Shown here: piece by piece, positions 25,398 to 35,540 of the stretch
How the letters are laid out: each line of letters opens with the position of its first letter
Position numbering within the stretch: position 1 is the first letter of the stretch
DNA from: Caryophanales bacterium
Lineage (GTDB): Bacteria > Bacillota > Bacilli > JARBTR01
DNA: 64,000 nt
Direction: 5' to 3'
NCBI GenBank assembly: GCA_029240105.1
Contig: JARBTR010000007.1
Location: 41,604 to 105,603, forward strand
Program-made: the position numbers and the translations under genes
Notes under the pieces: model-generated
The model's input: only the letters and a program-made list of their open reading frames with translations
The model's database searches: none
Told to the model about the DNA's origin: nothing

Positions 25398-27293
25398 ATG
25401 GACATTTTAGATAAGATAAATCAATCTCGTGAAAAACAGGAGCAATCCAAGTGGATTGGGACTTTTCGTGAATACTTAGAAATTTTAAAGGAAAAGCCCT
25501 GGATATCACAATTTGCTCATGCCCGTGTCCATAACATGATACAAGAGGCTGGTGTCGATGTTATAGATGGTCATAAAAGTTATTCATTTTTTGCCAATGA
25601 TTTGTTTGGACTTGAAGAACCACTAGAGCGTTTGGTTGAGGAATACTTTCATCCATCTGCAATGCGTTTAGATGTTAGAAAGCGAATTTTATTGTTAATG
25701 GGACCAGTGAGTGGAGGGAAATCCACCTTGGTGACATTACTTAAAAGAGGGCTGGAAAAATACTCTTATACGGAAAATGGGGCCATTTATGCCATAAAGG
25801 ATTGCCCAATGCATGAAGACCCGCTCCATTTGATTCCGCAGCAACTTCGAGATGACTTTTTCAAAGAATATGGAATTCGAATCGAAGGTTCGCTTTCGCC
25901 GCTGAATCAAATGAGGCTCGAAACGGAGTACAATAATCGGACCGAGGATGTCCTCATTGAACGTGTTTTTCTATCAGAAGATCGACGCATCGGTATAGGA
26001 ACGTTCTCGCCTTCCGACCCGAAGTCACAAGACATTGCTGACTTAACAGGAAGCATTGACTTTTCAACAATTGCTACTTATGGGTCGGAATCGGATCCGC
26101 GTGCTTACAAGTTTGATGGTGAATTGAACAAGGCAAACAGAGGTATGATGGAGTTTCAAGAAATGCTGAAATGTGACGAGAAGTTTCTTTGGCATCTTTT
26201 ATCCCTAACACAGGAAGGAAATTTCAAAGCAGGTCGATTTGCTTTAATTTCTGCTGATATACTTGTCGTTGCGCATACGAATGAAACTGAATATCGGCAA
26301 TTCATTTCCAACAAGAAAAATGAAGCTTTGCAATCCCGAATTATTGTGATGCCAATCCCTTACACATTGCAGGTGTCTAAGGAAGAAAAAATTTATGAAA
26401 AAATGATTCGTGAAAGTGATGTTTCCTATGTCCATATCGCACCACATACTCTTAAGGTAGCGGCTATGTTTACCGTATTAACAAGACTGAAAGAACCTAA
26501 GAAACCAGATATTGATTTGATCAAAAAAATGCGTTTGTATGATGGAGATTTGATAGAAGGCTTTTCTACTGCGGATGTTGATGAACTAAAGAAGGAGTTT
26601 TCGGATGAAGGTATGAGTGGAATTGATCCACGATATGTTTTCAATCGGATTTCCTCAACAATTATAAGGAAGGACATCACAACGATTAACGCACTCGATG
26701 TATTGCGTTCATTAAAGGATGGTCTTCACAATCATCCATCGATTACAAACGATCAGAAAGAACGTTATTTGAATTTTATCTCGCTTGCTAGAAAAGAGTA
26801 TGATGAACTGGCTAAAAGGGAAGTACAAAAGGCATTTGTGTATTCCTATGAGGAATCCGCAAAAACATTGATGAACAACTATCTAGACAATGTAGAAGCT
26901 TATTGTAATAAAACCAAATTTCATGATCCGCTTACTGGCGAAGAATTGAGCCCAGATGAAAAATTAATGCGATCTATTGAAGAACAAATTGGTATCTCCG
27001 AAAATGCCAAAAAGGCTTTTCGAGAGGAAATTTTAATACGTATTTCGGCTTATGCGCGTAAAGGGAAACGTTTTGATTACAATTCTCATGATCGATTGCG
27101 TGAAGCCATTCAAAAGAAATTATTTGCTGATTTGAAAGATGTCGTTAAAATAACTACTTCAGTCAAAACACCTGATGAACAACAATTGAAGAAGGTAAAC
27201 GATGTAATTGCACGTCTTATTGAGGATTATGGTTACAATTCGACATCTGCAAATGATTTACTGAAGTATGTTGGAAGTTTACTGAACAGATAG
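25398..27293 (+). CDS. prkA: serine protein kinase PrkA
   Basis: 631 residues, matching the B. subtilis protein nearly block for block. The N-terminal AAA-type domain has Walker A GPVSGGKST and DPRAYKFDGELNKANRGMMEFQEM. The C-terminal PrkA domain contains EAYCNKTKF and RISAYARKGKRFDYNSHDRLREAIQKK. AGGAGG abuts the first ATG (25389), so the second ATG at 25398, 9 bases downstream, is the real start (MDILDKINQ). PrkA is a sporulation-phase protein in B. subtilis, reported both as a kinase and as a Lon-like protease. yhbH follows. Confidence 0.97.
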   Translation: MDILDKINQSREKQEQSKWIGTFREYLEILKEKPWISQFAHARVHNMIQEAGVDVIDGHKSYSFFANDLFGLEEPLERLVEEYFHPSAMRLDVRKRILLLMGPVSGGKSTLVTLLKRGLEKYSYTENGAIYAIKDCPMHEDPLHLIPQQLRDDFFKEYGIRIEGSLSPLNQMRLETEYNNRTEDVLIERVFLSEDRRIGIGTFSPSDPKSQDIADLTGSIDFSTIATYGSESDPRAYKFDGELNKANRGMMEFQEMLKCDEKFLWHLLSLTQEGNFKAGRFALISADILVVAHTNETEYRQFISNKKNEALQSRIIVMPIPYTLQVSKEEKIYEKMIRESDVSYVHIAPHTLKVAAMFTVLTRLKEPKKPDIDLIKKMRLYDGDLIEGFSTADVDELKKEFSDEGMSGIDPRYVFNRISSTIIRKDITTINALDVLRSLKDGLHNHPSITNDQKERYLNFISLARKEYDELAKREVQKAFVYSYEESAKTLMNNYLDNVEAYCNKTKFHDPLTGEELSPDEKLMRSIEEQIGISENAKKAFREEILIRISAYARKGKRFDYNSHDRLREAIQKKLFADLKDVVKITTSVKTPDEQQLKKVNDVIARLIEDYGYNSTSANDLLKYVGSLLNR

Positions 27294-27510
27294 CCTGAAA
27301 TGTGAATGAATCCATTAGCCTTTGAACTAATGTGATTCATTATAAAAATCGAAATATTAAATGTTGCGGAAAAACCTTGAGTGTCCTAAGGTTGAATACA
27401 ATAGGGATCTGTTGGTACCATTCCTTAATGTTAAAGATCTAAAAGTGACCCTAAAACAATAAAACTTTCCCATTAGCTCGGGTCGGGTAAACGAGAGGTT
27501 TTTCTAGCAA

Positions 27511-28722
27511 ATGAATATGTTTCAAATTTCACGACAAAGAAAAGAAAGCAGTGCAACAATGACCGAAAAAAGGGAATCTTTCATCATTTCAAAAGAAGAT
27601 TGGTCCTTACACCGTAAGGGATATGACGATCAGAAACGACATTTAGAAAAAGTACAGGAAGCTATTCGAAAGAATCTGCCGGATCTTATTACTGAAGAAA
27701 ACATCATACTTTCTAATGGTCAGGACGTTGTAAAAATTCCTATTCGTTCACTTGATGAATTTAAAATTCGTTACAATTTTGAAAAAAATAAACATATTGG
27801 GCAAGGAACTGGCGATAGCAAGGTTGGGGATGTTATTGCGCGAGAACAAATTTTAAAAGGTGCACAGAATGGGAAAGATAGTGGATCGGGTGCTGGAGAC
27901 CATGCCGGAGAGGACTTTTATGAAACAAATGTGTCTCTTTTAGAAATTGAAGATGAACTTTTCTCAGAATTAGAACTTCCCTATATGAAACAAAAAGAAT
28001 TAACAAATGAAAATAAGCAGCATTATGAATTTAATGACATTAGACGTACTGGATTAATGGGAAACATAGACAAAAAAAGGACAATGCTTTCAGCCTTTAA
28101 AAGGAACGCCATTAAAGGTGAACCGAAGTTCCATCCAATACAAAGAGAAGACTTGAAATTTAAAACTTGGAATGATGTTAAAAAACCAGCATCTCATGCT
28201 GTCATTATAGCAATGATTGATATGAGTGGCTCAATGGGCGCTTGGGAAAAATACATGTCCAGAAGTTTCTTCTTTTGGATGACAAGATTTCTCAGAAGAA
28301 AATATGAGCGTGTGGAACTGGAATTCATTGCACATCATACGCAAGCCAAGGTAGTGGCTGAAGAGGAGTTCTTTACAAAAGGTGAAAATGGTGGAACAAT
28401 TTGCTCCTCAGCCTATAGTAAGGCAATAGAAATTATTAAAGAGAAATACCCAGTTAACCAATACAACATATATGCATTTCACTTTTCGGATGGAGATAAT
28501 CTATCTTCAGATATTCCAAAATGTGTAAAACTAATTGAAGAACTATTGACCTATACCAATATGTTTGGATATGGGGAAGTGAATCAATATAGTCGGAACT
28601 CCACGCTAATGAACATGTTCAAAAATTTCAAGCAACAAAATTTTAAGTATTTTATTCTTAAAAAAAAATCAGATGTTTTTCATGCAATGAAACATTTCTT
28701 TAAAAAGGAAATAGAAAATTAA
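27511..28722 (+). CDS. yhbH: sporulation protein YhbH
   Basis: 403 residues of the YhbH/YeaH family. Conserved blocks are [38 protein letters not shown] and a vWA-like domain with a MIDAS-type DMSGSMG. It lies about 220 bases after prkA, the same order as in other Bacillales and as yeaG-yeaH in enterobacteria, and the two are thought to act together. The start is less certain: GAGAGG lies 12 bases before the ATG at 27511, while homologues begin near TMTEKRESF, so the true start may be slightly inside. Confidence 0.94.
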   Translation: MNMFQISRQRKESSATMTEKRESFIISKEDWSLHRKGYDDQKRHLEKVQEAIRKNLPDLITEENIILSNGQDVVKIPIRSLDEFKIRYNFEKNKHIGQGTGDSKVGDVIAREQILKGAQNGKDSGSGAGDHAGEDFYETNVSLLEIEDELFSELELPYMKQKELTNENKQHYEFNDIRRTGLMGNIDKKRTMLSAFKRNAIKGEPKFHPIQREDLKFKTWNDVKKPASHAVIIAMIDMSGSMGAWEKYMSRSFFFWMTRFLRRKYERVELEFIAHHTQAKVVAEEEFFTKGENGGTICSSAYSKAIEIIKEKYPVNQYNIYAFHFSDGDNLSSDIPKCVKLIEELLTYTNMFGYGEVNQYSRNSTLMNMFKNFKQQNFKYFILKKKSDVFHAMKHFFKKEIEN

Positions 28723-28910
28723 AACAAAAAATGGGAACCATTAAATAAATTTCAGTTAAAACAAAAAAAAATAAACCAACTTTAGACTATTTTTTGAATA
28801 GGCTAACTAAAAGAACTAGTAGTTAGTAAAAAAACTAAACAGGCTTTCGGATAAAAAATGATGGTTACCTTCAAGATGTAAAACTTTTGTTAAGAAGGGA
28901 CTGAAATGAA

Positions 28911-29099
28911 ATGTCAAAAATACCATCAATGAATAAAGTTGAGCATTCAATAGTCCAAAAAGAAATTTTATTCCATTCAGATAAAATGGTAGAAGAAGGT
29001 AGTTTGTTTACTGGTCTACTATGGGGTACTTTACTCAGTATTCCATTATGGATTTCCATAATTGGATGGGGAAAGCTCGTTATGAATTTTATTAGCTAA
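28911..29099 (+). CDS. small membrane protein, unknown function
   Basis: 62 residues. A charged first half (KVEHSIVQKEILFHSDKMVEEGS) is followed by one membrane helix (GLLWGTLLSIPLWISIIGW) and a short tail. It has an AAGGGA site, although somewhat far (about 11 bases) from the ATG. It is bounded on the right by a terminator shared with ald and lies 190 bases after yhbH on the same strand. I do not recognise a named family. The balance of charged head and helix, with a stop and terminator right behind, makes it likely to be real. Confidence 0.6.
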   Translation: MSKIPSMNKVEHSIVQKEILFHSDKMVEEGSLFTGLLWGTLLSIPLWISIIGWGKLVMNFIS

Positions 29100-29108
29100 A
29101 CAAAAGAC

Positions 29109-29148
29109 AAGCGCTGATATCCTTTAAAGATATCAACGCTTATTATTT
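29109..29148. terminator. bidirectional terminator between small membrane protein and ald
   Basis: AAGCGCTGATATC pairs with GATATCAACGCTT across a 7-base loop, with T-rich flanks on both strands. Confidence 0.85.
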
Positions 29149-29165
29149 TAAATTATATATATAAA

Positions 29166-30290
29166 TTAATGAGTTGATTTTAGAGCAGATTCAATGGTTA
29201 CGTATGCATAACCTAGATCACGTGCAACAGCTTCATATGTCATATGTCCATTTATTGTTGTTACCCCAAGCGCAAGAGCTGCATTATCTTGAATAGCTTT
29301 TACAACGCCTTTGTTTGCAATTTGTAATGCATAAGGAATTGTAGCATTCGTTAAAGCGATTGTTGATGTGCGAGGTACCGCACCAGGCATATTTGCAACA
29401 GCATAGTGGACAACACCATGCTTAACATAAGTAGGGTTATCATGTGTTGTAATGCGATCTATTGTTTCAAAGATTCCACCTTGGTCAATTGCTACATCTA
29501 CAATGACAGACCCAGGAGACATCGATTTTACAATTTCTTCAGTAATAAGTTTAGGAGCTTTAGCACCTGGAATTAAAACAGCACCAATAACAAGGTCTGA
29601 TTCTTTTACACATTCAGCAATGTTGAATGGGTTTGACATAATTGTTTTTACAGAAGTACCAAAGATATCATCTAATTCACGAAGTCTATCAGCACTAATA
29701 TCAATGATTGTTACATCTGCTCCAAGTCCAATTGCCATTTTAGCAGCGTTTGTTCCTACAACTCCGCCACCAATAATGGTGACTTTTCCACGTTTAACTC
29801 CCGGAACTCCTGCTAGAAGAATACCTTTTCCACCATGTGGTTTTTCTAAGAATTGTGCACCAATTTGAGAAGCCATACGACCCGCAACTTCAGACATAGG
29901 AGTCAAAAGAGGAAGAGTGCGATTAACTTCAACTGTTTCGTACGCAATAGAGAACACTTTCTTTTCTGTTAAAGCAACTGCAAGCTCTGGTTCAGCAGCC
30001 AAATGTAAATATGTAAATAGAATTAAACCTTCACGGAAATAATCATATTCACTTTTTAGCGGTTCTTTAACTTTCATAATCATTTCAGATTGAGCCCAGA
30101 CATCAGCAGCTTTTTCAACGATTTCTGCTCCAGCTGATACATAATCAGCATCTGTAAAATTGCTTCCCATTCCTGCATTCGTTTCAACTAATACGCGGTG
30201 ACCAGCTTTTGTTAATGCAAGTACACCAGCAGGTGTGTTCGCCACACGATTTTCATTGTTTTTAATCTCTTTTGGAATACCGATAATCAT
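29166..30290 (-). CDS. ald: alanine dehydrogenase
   Basis: Ald converts L-alanine and NAD+ to pyruvate, ammonia and NADH, and supports growth on alanine and sporulation. The 374-residue protein shows the family start [20 protein letters not shown], the catalytic-region [12 protein letters not shown], the NAD-binding [24 protein letters not shown] and DVAIDQGG. Length and motifs are fully normal. GGAGGG-like bases (read on the minus strand) precede the ATG. It is monocistronic and ends at a shared terminator. Confidence 0.97.
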   Translation of the reverse strand: MIIGIPKEIKNNENRVANTPAGVLALTKAGHRVLVETNAGMGSNFTDADYVSAGAEIVEKAADVWAQSEMIMKVKEPLKSEYDYFREGLILFTYLHLAAEPELAVALTEKKVFSIAYETVEVNRTLPLLTPMSEVAGRMASQIGAQFLEKPHGGKGILLAGVPGVKRGKVTIIGGGVVGTNAAKMAIGLGADVTIIDISADRLRELDDIFGTSVKTIMSNPFNIAECVKESDLVIGAVLIPGAKAPKLITEEIVKSMSPGSVIVDVAIDQGGIFETIDRITTHDNPTYVKHGVVHYAVANMPGAVPRTSTIALTNATIPYALQIANKGVVKAIQDNAALALGVTTINGHMTYEAVARDLGYAYVTIESALKSTH

Positions 30291-30521
30291 GCCTAACCCT
30301 CCGAAATGATAAAGTACCGAAATAGTATAACCTATTTAAGCCTAATATGTAAAATAACAGAACACAATTGGTCTTTTTTTACATATGATGATTATAATCT
30401 TTTGTATTACTGCATGTAAATAAATTCTTCTATAAATGCTAGTTAAAATGAATATTTGATACCTTTTAAATATTTATTTTAGCCTTAATAAAAAACAATT
30501 ATCAATTTTTTTTAATGAGAA

Positions 30522-30548
30522 GGCTCAACCATTTGAGCTTTCTTTTTT
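30522..30548 (+). terminator. orphan Rho-independent terminator 1
   Basis: GGCTCAA pairs with TTGAGCT around CCAT, followed by TTCTTTTTTG. No plus-strand gene precedes it. Confidence 0.6.
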
Positions 30549-30833
30549 GTTGAATTTATCTCTACAGGTTTGATGCTTGCGAGTAAATTATATGGTAAAT
30601 TTTGAAAAAATTTGTATTATTCAATAAATGATGGTTAAAATAACAAAAAACTAAGGGTGAACATTAGAAAGAGCACATATTAAAGGCTATTTTGAACTTA
30701 ATTCAAAATAAGGCTTTAAGAGTTCACAATAGAGAAATGCTTCAATTTCCAATGCTAATATGCCTTTAACTAAATCTCAATTGGCTCAAAAAACAAACTA
30801 ATTTTATAAATTGTGAATTGAATCAAATTGAAG

Positions 30834-30864
30834 TGGATTCCACAAGGGAATCCATTGCCTTTTT
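30834..30864 (+). terminator. orphan terminator-like hairpin 2
   Basis: A perfect 8-bp stem TGGATTCC / GGAATCCA around a 5-base loop, followed by TTGCCTTTTTAC. The T-run is short and slightly displaced. Confidence 0.45.
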
Positions 30865-31011
30865 ACCGTTGTTTAAACTACTTTATGTAAGTCAGAGGTA
30901 GTCCATTTTTGAAAACAGAACAAGGTTATTTAAATCTCTATATTGCGAAAACATAATTCATCCAAGAGACAGTATTTTATTGGTTAGTATTATTTAAAGG
31001 TGAGGATTTAT

Positions 31012-34000
31012 ATGGAATTTCAAGTGGGGTTGGACATAGGTTCGACAACAGCAAAGCTTGTGGCTATAAATAAGCAAAATGAAATCGTTTTTAAATCGTA
31101 TCAACGGCATTTTTCCGATATCAAAAATACGACCTTACGTCTCCTTCAGGTTTTTTCAGAAAAAATTCCTTCATCAAAACTAAAGATAAATGTAAGTGGT
31201 TCGTCAGGTATTAGCTTATGTGAAGTGCTAGGGATTCCTTTTATTCAAGAGGTAGTAGCTTGTACAGAAGCAGTAAAAAAAACGGCCAATCATATTGATG
31301 TCATCATCGAACTTGGTGGAGAAGATGCCAAGATAATATATCTAACAGGTGGAATCGAGCAAAGAATGAATGCGGCTTGTGCCGGGGGAACAGGAGCGTT
31401 CATTGACCAAATAGCATCACTTCTTAATACGGATGCACCAGGGTTAAATGAACTTGCAAAAGGAGCAGAAAAAATCTATCCGATTGCGTCACGATGTGGA
31501 GTATTCGCAAAAACCGATATTCAGCCGCTGATAAATGAAGGCGCGAGAAAAGAAGATATTGCAGCTTCTATCTTTCAAGCTGTTGTGAATCAAACAATTG
31601 CAGGTCTTGCGAATGGTAGACCCATTCGTGGGAATGTTGCGTTCTTAGGTGGACCGTTAACTTTTTTAACAGAACTGCGAAAACGCTTTATGAAAACGTT
31701 AAAATTAACCGATGAACATATATTACATAACGAAGACGGTCATTATTATGTGGCGATTGGGGCCGCTCTTGAAAGCGAAGCGAACGAGTACATCGAGGTT
31801 GAGAGATTAATTGAACTATTAACCGATTTAAATCAATCAGTCCATGCTGAACAATCCAAGCGACTTAACACTCTTTTTTCTACCAAAGAAGAATATCAAA
31901 AATTTATCACTCGTCATAATAAAGCAAAAGTAGTACAACGTCCATTAGAAAGTTATACTGGAAAGGCTTTTTTAGGAATTGATGCCGGGTCTACTACCAC
32001 GAAGATGATCTTAACTAGTGAGAATGATGAGGTTTTATATAGTTTCTATAAGAACAACAAAGGGAATCCGTTAGAAAGTGTACGGGAAGGATTAGCGTAC
32101 CTTTATGAATCTCTGCCTGAGAGCGTAGAAATCGCTAATTCTACCGTAACGGGTTATGGAGAAAAATTAATTAAAGCTGCGTTTGAATTAGACGGTGGCG
32201 AAATCGAAATTGTTGCTCATTATACGGCAGCTAAAAAATTCCAGCCTGATGTCGATTTAATTATCGACATTGGGGGGCAAGACATGAAGTGCATTAAAAT
32301 AAGAAATGGCGTCATTGATGAAATTATTTTAAATGAAGCGTGTTCGGCAGGATGTGGTTCGTTTTTAGAAAGTTTTGCTGAAACGTTGGGAAGAAATGTT
32401 CAAGAGTTCTCTAATATTGCCCTTGAATCGAAGAATCCAGTTGACTTAGGTTCACGTTGTACCGTATTTATGAATTCAAAAGTAAAACAGGTACAAAAAG
32501 AAGGAGCCAGCATTTCGGATATTTCTGCGGGTCTTTCCTATTCCGTCGTCATGAATGCACTCTATAAAGTTATTAAAATCACAACACCTGAAGAATTAGG
32601 AAACAAGGTAGTCGTTCAAGGTGGAACATTCTTGAATGAAGCAGTTCTACGGGCATTTGAAACCGTAACGGGAAAGGAGGTCATCCGACCAGATTTATCA
32701 GGTTTAATGGGGGCTTTCGGAAGTGCTCTTCTATCTAAACAAAGATATGAAAATAAGAATTCTTCCATACTATCAAAAGAAAAGCTCTTAGAGTTTCAAG
32801 TAACGACCACTCATCGACGATGTGGGATTTGTGAAAACCGCTGTCCCATAACCATTAATCGTTTCTCTGACAAACGAACTTTTATAACGGGAAATCGTTG
32901 CGAACGAGGAGAGGGAAAGCAGAAACAAAAAAGTTTGTTCCCAAACATGATGGAAGAAAAATTAGAAAAATTATTTAATCGCACAGGTTTAAGCGAAGAT
33001 CAGGCGTATCGTGGGAAAATTGGAATTCCACGGGCGTTAAACATGTTTGAAAACTATCCGTTTTGGCATCAGTTCTTTACCGAGCTTGGATTTGAAGTTG
33101 TCTTATCCGACCCATCCAATAAAAAAACATTTGAAAAAGGGATGGGAACTATTCCATCTGAATCCGTTTGTTATCCAGCAAAACTCGTTCATGGACACAT
33201 TCAAAATTTAATTGAAAAAGGAATTAAAACCATTTTTTATCCTTCAGTTATTTATGAAAAAAATGAACATGAAACACTGCAGAATCATTTCAATTGTCCA
33301 GTGGTTGCCAGTTACCCAGAAGTCATAAGGGTGAATATGGCTGAAATATTAAAAGAAAACAATATTTCTTATATTAGTCCATTTCTTACGCTGGATGATT
33401 CTCGTTCTTTAATAAAAAGTTTGACGGATTGCTTTGCGGTGATTTCTAAAAAAGAAATATCGGTAGCTTATCAAAAGGCAAAAAGCGAAGAAACTGCTTA
33501 TATCAATTGGCTAAGAAAGCGCGGAGAAGAAATCGTTGCTGAAATTAAGGAAAATAATATAAAGGGGATCGTTGTATCTGGACATCCTTATCATATTGAC
33601 CCAGCGATCAATCATGGGGTACCTGAAGAAATAAATCGTCTTGGTATGGTTGTATTAACAGAGGATTCCGTAAGTCACTTAACGAATGAATATTCTTCTT
33701 TTAATGTCGTTAATCAATGGACATTTCATTCAAGGTTGTACCGTGCAACAGATGTTGTAAAAGAAAATAAAGAGCTTGAGTTATTACACCTTACTTCTTT
33801 TGGATGTGGTCTTGATGCTGTTACATCAGACGCCGTTAAGGACAATTTATCGAAGGTAGGACGGTTGTATACATGGATTAAAATTGACGAAATCACGAAC
33901 CTTGGGGCGGTAAGGATCCGGTTGCGGTCTTTAAAAGCGGCTGTTCAAGAAAGAGAGAAAAAAACAAACAAAATGGTTGCAACACCGAAAATAGAATTAA

Positions 34001-35259
34001 ACCCGCCGATTTTTACAAAGGAAGCAAAAGAGGCATACACCATCCTGTCACCACAAATGCTTCCGTCTCATTTTGCTATCATGGAAAAAGCGTTCAAACA
34101 ACATGGGTATAGATTAAAAATACTAAATAATGTCAGTGATCATGATGTGAAAGAAGGTTTGCGTTATGTCAACAATGATGCCTGTTATCCTGCTATTATC
34201 ACCATTGGTCAGTTAGTAGCTGCATTAAAAAGTGGAGAGTACGATGTAAACAGAACCGCGGTCATTATGTCCCAAACGGGTGGTGGATGTCGTCAAACAA
34301 ACTATTTGACTCTACTAAAAATGGTTATGAGTAAAGCAGGGTTTCCTCAAGTTCCAGTTTTATCCTTAAATGCAGGCGGATTGCCAGGAAATACTCAACC
34401 AGGATTCAAAATAAGCATTAATTTATTTAAAAAATTGATTGTCGCAGCTTGTTTAGGAGACTTATTAATGAGACTCAAACATGCGGTTCGACCATACGAA
34501 GTTACAAATAGAAATACCGAAAACGTGTTTAATAAGTGGGAATCATCATGTGCCGAGTTTATTACCAATTTTACCATGAGCGATTACAAAAAGATCATCC
34601 AAGAGATGGTACGTGACTTTGAAAATATCCCGGTTACAGGAGAGAGAAAACCTCGTGTTGGGATTGTGGGTGAAATTCTCGTCAAATTCCATCCATTTGC
34701 CAATAACGAGTTAGTTGACATTATTGAGAGTGAAGGCGGAGAAGCGGTCGTACCAGACTTTGTCGATTTCTTCTTATATTGTTTAGACGTAAGACAATTT
34801 AACTCTAAACACTTTGGGAAACCAAAAATACAGGCAACGATTGGATTCATTATCTCTCAATTCATTGACTATTATCGTAAACCGATTCGAGAAGCTTTAA
34901 GAAAAAGTGATCGATTTGAAACCCCAACTGAGTTTCATGAGCTTGCAGAAAAGGCATCCGAATTCTTAAGTCTAGGAAATCAAATGGGCGAAGGTTGGTT
35001 ATTAACAGGCGAGATGGCAGAATTTATGGAAGCAGGAGTTGAAAACGTGGTTTGCGTTCAGCCATTTGGATGCTTACCGAATCACATCATTGGAAAAGGG
35101 ATGTTTAACGCAATAAAAGCTCATTACCCAAATGCTAATTTGATCGGAATTGATTATGATTCCAATGTCAGCAAAGTCAATCAGGTGAATCGAATTAAGC
35201 TTATGATGAACATTGCTAACGATAAGATGAAAGAACATATTCAAGTTGAGATTAAATAA
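31012..35259 (+). CDS. 2-hydroxyacyl-CoA dehydratase activase fusion protein
   Basis: A very long (1416 aa) protein that joins two ASKHA-type BcrAD/BadFG activase domains, a DUF2229 domain and a dehydratase-like (HgdB/DUF2229-associated) C-terminus. Domain 1 (about 1-265) has GLDIGSTTAK and the cluster-binding NAACAGGTGAF; domain 2 (about 325-570) has GIDAGSTTTK and NEACSAGCGSF; CGICENRCP near 610 starts the next part. Known activases use ATP to drive an electron from a [4Fe-4S] cluster into dehydratases. No hydroxyacyl-CoA dehydratase or CoA-transferase gene lies nearby, so the partner is unknown. AGGTGAGG fixes the ATG at 31012 (a GTG lies at 31000). Confidence 0.93.
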   Translation: MEFQVGLDIGSTTAKLVAINKQNEIVFKSYQRHFSDIKNTTLRLLQVFSEKIPSSKLKINVSGSSGISLCEVLGIPFIQEVVACTEAVKKTANHIDVIIELGGEDAKIIYLTGGIEQRMNAACAGGTGAFIDQIASLLNTDAPGLNELAKGAEKIYPIASRCGVFAKTDIQPLINEGARKEDIAASIFQAVVNQTIAGLANGRPIRGNVAFLGGPLTFLTELRKRFMKTLKLTDEHILHNEDGHYYVAIGAALESEANEYIEVERLIELLTDLNQSVHAEQSKRLNTLFSTKEEYQKFITRHNKAKVVQRPLESYTGKAFLGIDAGSTTTKMILTSENDEVLYSFYKNNKGNPLESVREGLAYLYESLPESVEIANSTVTGYGEKLIKAAFELDGGEIEIVAHYTAAKKFQPDVDLIIDIGGQDMKCIKIRNGVIDEIILNEACSAGCGSFLESFAETLGRNVQEFSNIALESKNPVDLGSRCTVFMNSKVKQVQKEGASISDISAGLSYSVVMNALYKVIKITTPEELGNKVVVQGGTFLNEAVLRAFETVTGKEVIRPDLSGLMGAFGSALLSKQRYENKNSSILSKEKLLEFQVTTTHRRCGICENRCPITINRFSDKRTFITGNRCERGEGKQKQKSLFPNMMEEKLEKLFNRTGLSEDQAYRGKIGIPRALNMFENYPFWHQFFTELGFEVVLSDPSNKKTFEKGMGTIPSESVCYPAKLVHGHIQNLIEKGIKTIFYPSVIYEKNEHETLQNHFNCPVVASYPEVIRVNMAEILKENNISYISPFLTLDDSRSLIKSLTDCFAVISKKEISVAYQKAKSEETAYINWLRKRGEEIVAEIKENNIKGIVVSGHPYHIDPAINHGVPEEINRLGMVVLTEDSVSHLTNEYSSFNVVNQWTFHSRLYRATDVVKENKELELLHLTSFGCGLDAVTSDAVKDNLSKVGRLYTWIKIDEITNLGAVRIRLRSLKAAVQEREKKTNKMVATPKIELNPPIFTKEAKEAYTILSPQMLPSHFAIMEKAFKQHGYRLKILNNVSDHDVKEGLRYVNNDACYPAIITIGQLVAALKSGEYDVNRTAVIMSQTGGGCRQTNYLTLLKMVMSKAGFPQVPVLSLNAGGLPGNTQPGFKISINLFKKLIVAACLGDLLMRLKHAVRPYEVTNRNTENVFNKWESSCAEFITNFTMSDYKKIIQEMVRDFENIPVTGERKPRVGIVGEILVKFHPFANNELVDIIESEGGEAVVPDFVDFFLYCLDVRQFNSKHFGKPKIQATIGFIISQFIDYYRKPIREALRKSDRFETPTEFHELAEKASEFLSLGNQMGEGWLLTGEMAEFMEAGVENVVCVQPFGCLPNHIIGKGMFNAIKAHYPNANLIGIDYDSNVSKVNQVNRIKLMMNIANDKMKEHIQVEIK

Positions 35260-35359
35260 GGTCAAAGGCAAATATGAAAACAGTTTAATAATAAGTCCTA
35301 ATATAATGGAACGTCAAAAGGACAAGTGTAACGTTCCATTTACAATCACATCAAAAGAC

Positions 35360-35393
35360 AACAGGATTGCTTAAGAGCAACCCTGTTTTTTTT
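35360..35393 (+). terminator. Rho-independent terminator after the activase gene
   Basis: ACAGGATTGCT and AGCAACCCTGT arms with one mismatch around TAAG, followed by eight T residues. Confidence 0.85.
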
Positions 35394-35540
35394 ACGAGTT
35401 TTCATTTTGGGAGTAATCAACTTAATGTTTTACAGAGCCTAAATAGAAAATTGTAAATTAGATTATCTAAGTTTTATTAACTAATTTTTTATATCTATTT
35501 TAAAAATTGTTTGCAAAATAAAAAAGAAGTCCGAAGACTT

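Larger units (their letters stand above)
30291..31011. other. 721-base intergenic region with two orphan terminators
   Basis: No convincing open frame. It should contain the ald promoter (near 30291-30400) and the promoter of the activase gene. Two plus-strand terminator-like hairpins lie here (30522-30548 and 30834-30864) with no plus-strand gene before them, suggesting small non-coding transcripts or gene decay. AT content is high throughout. Confidence 0.5.
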
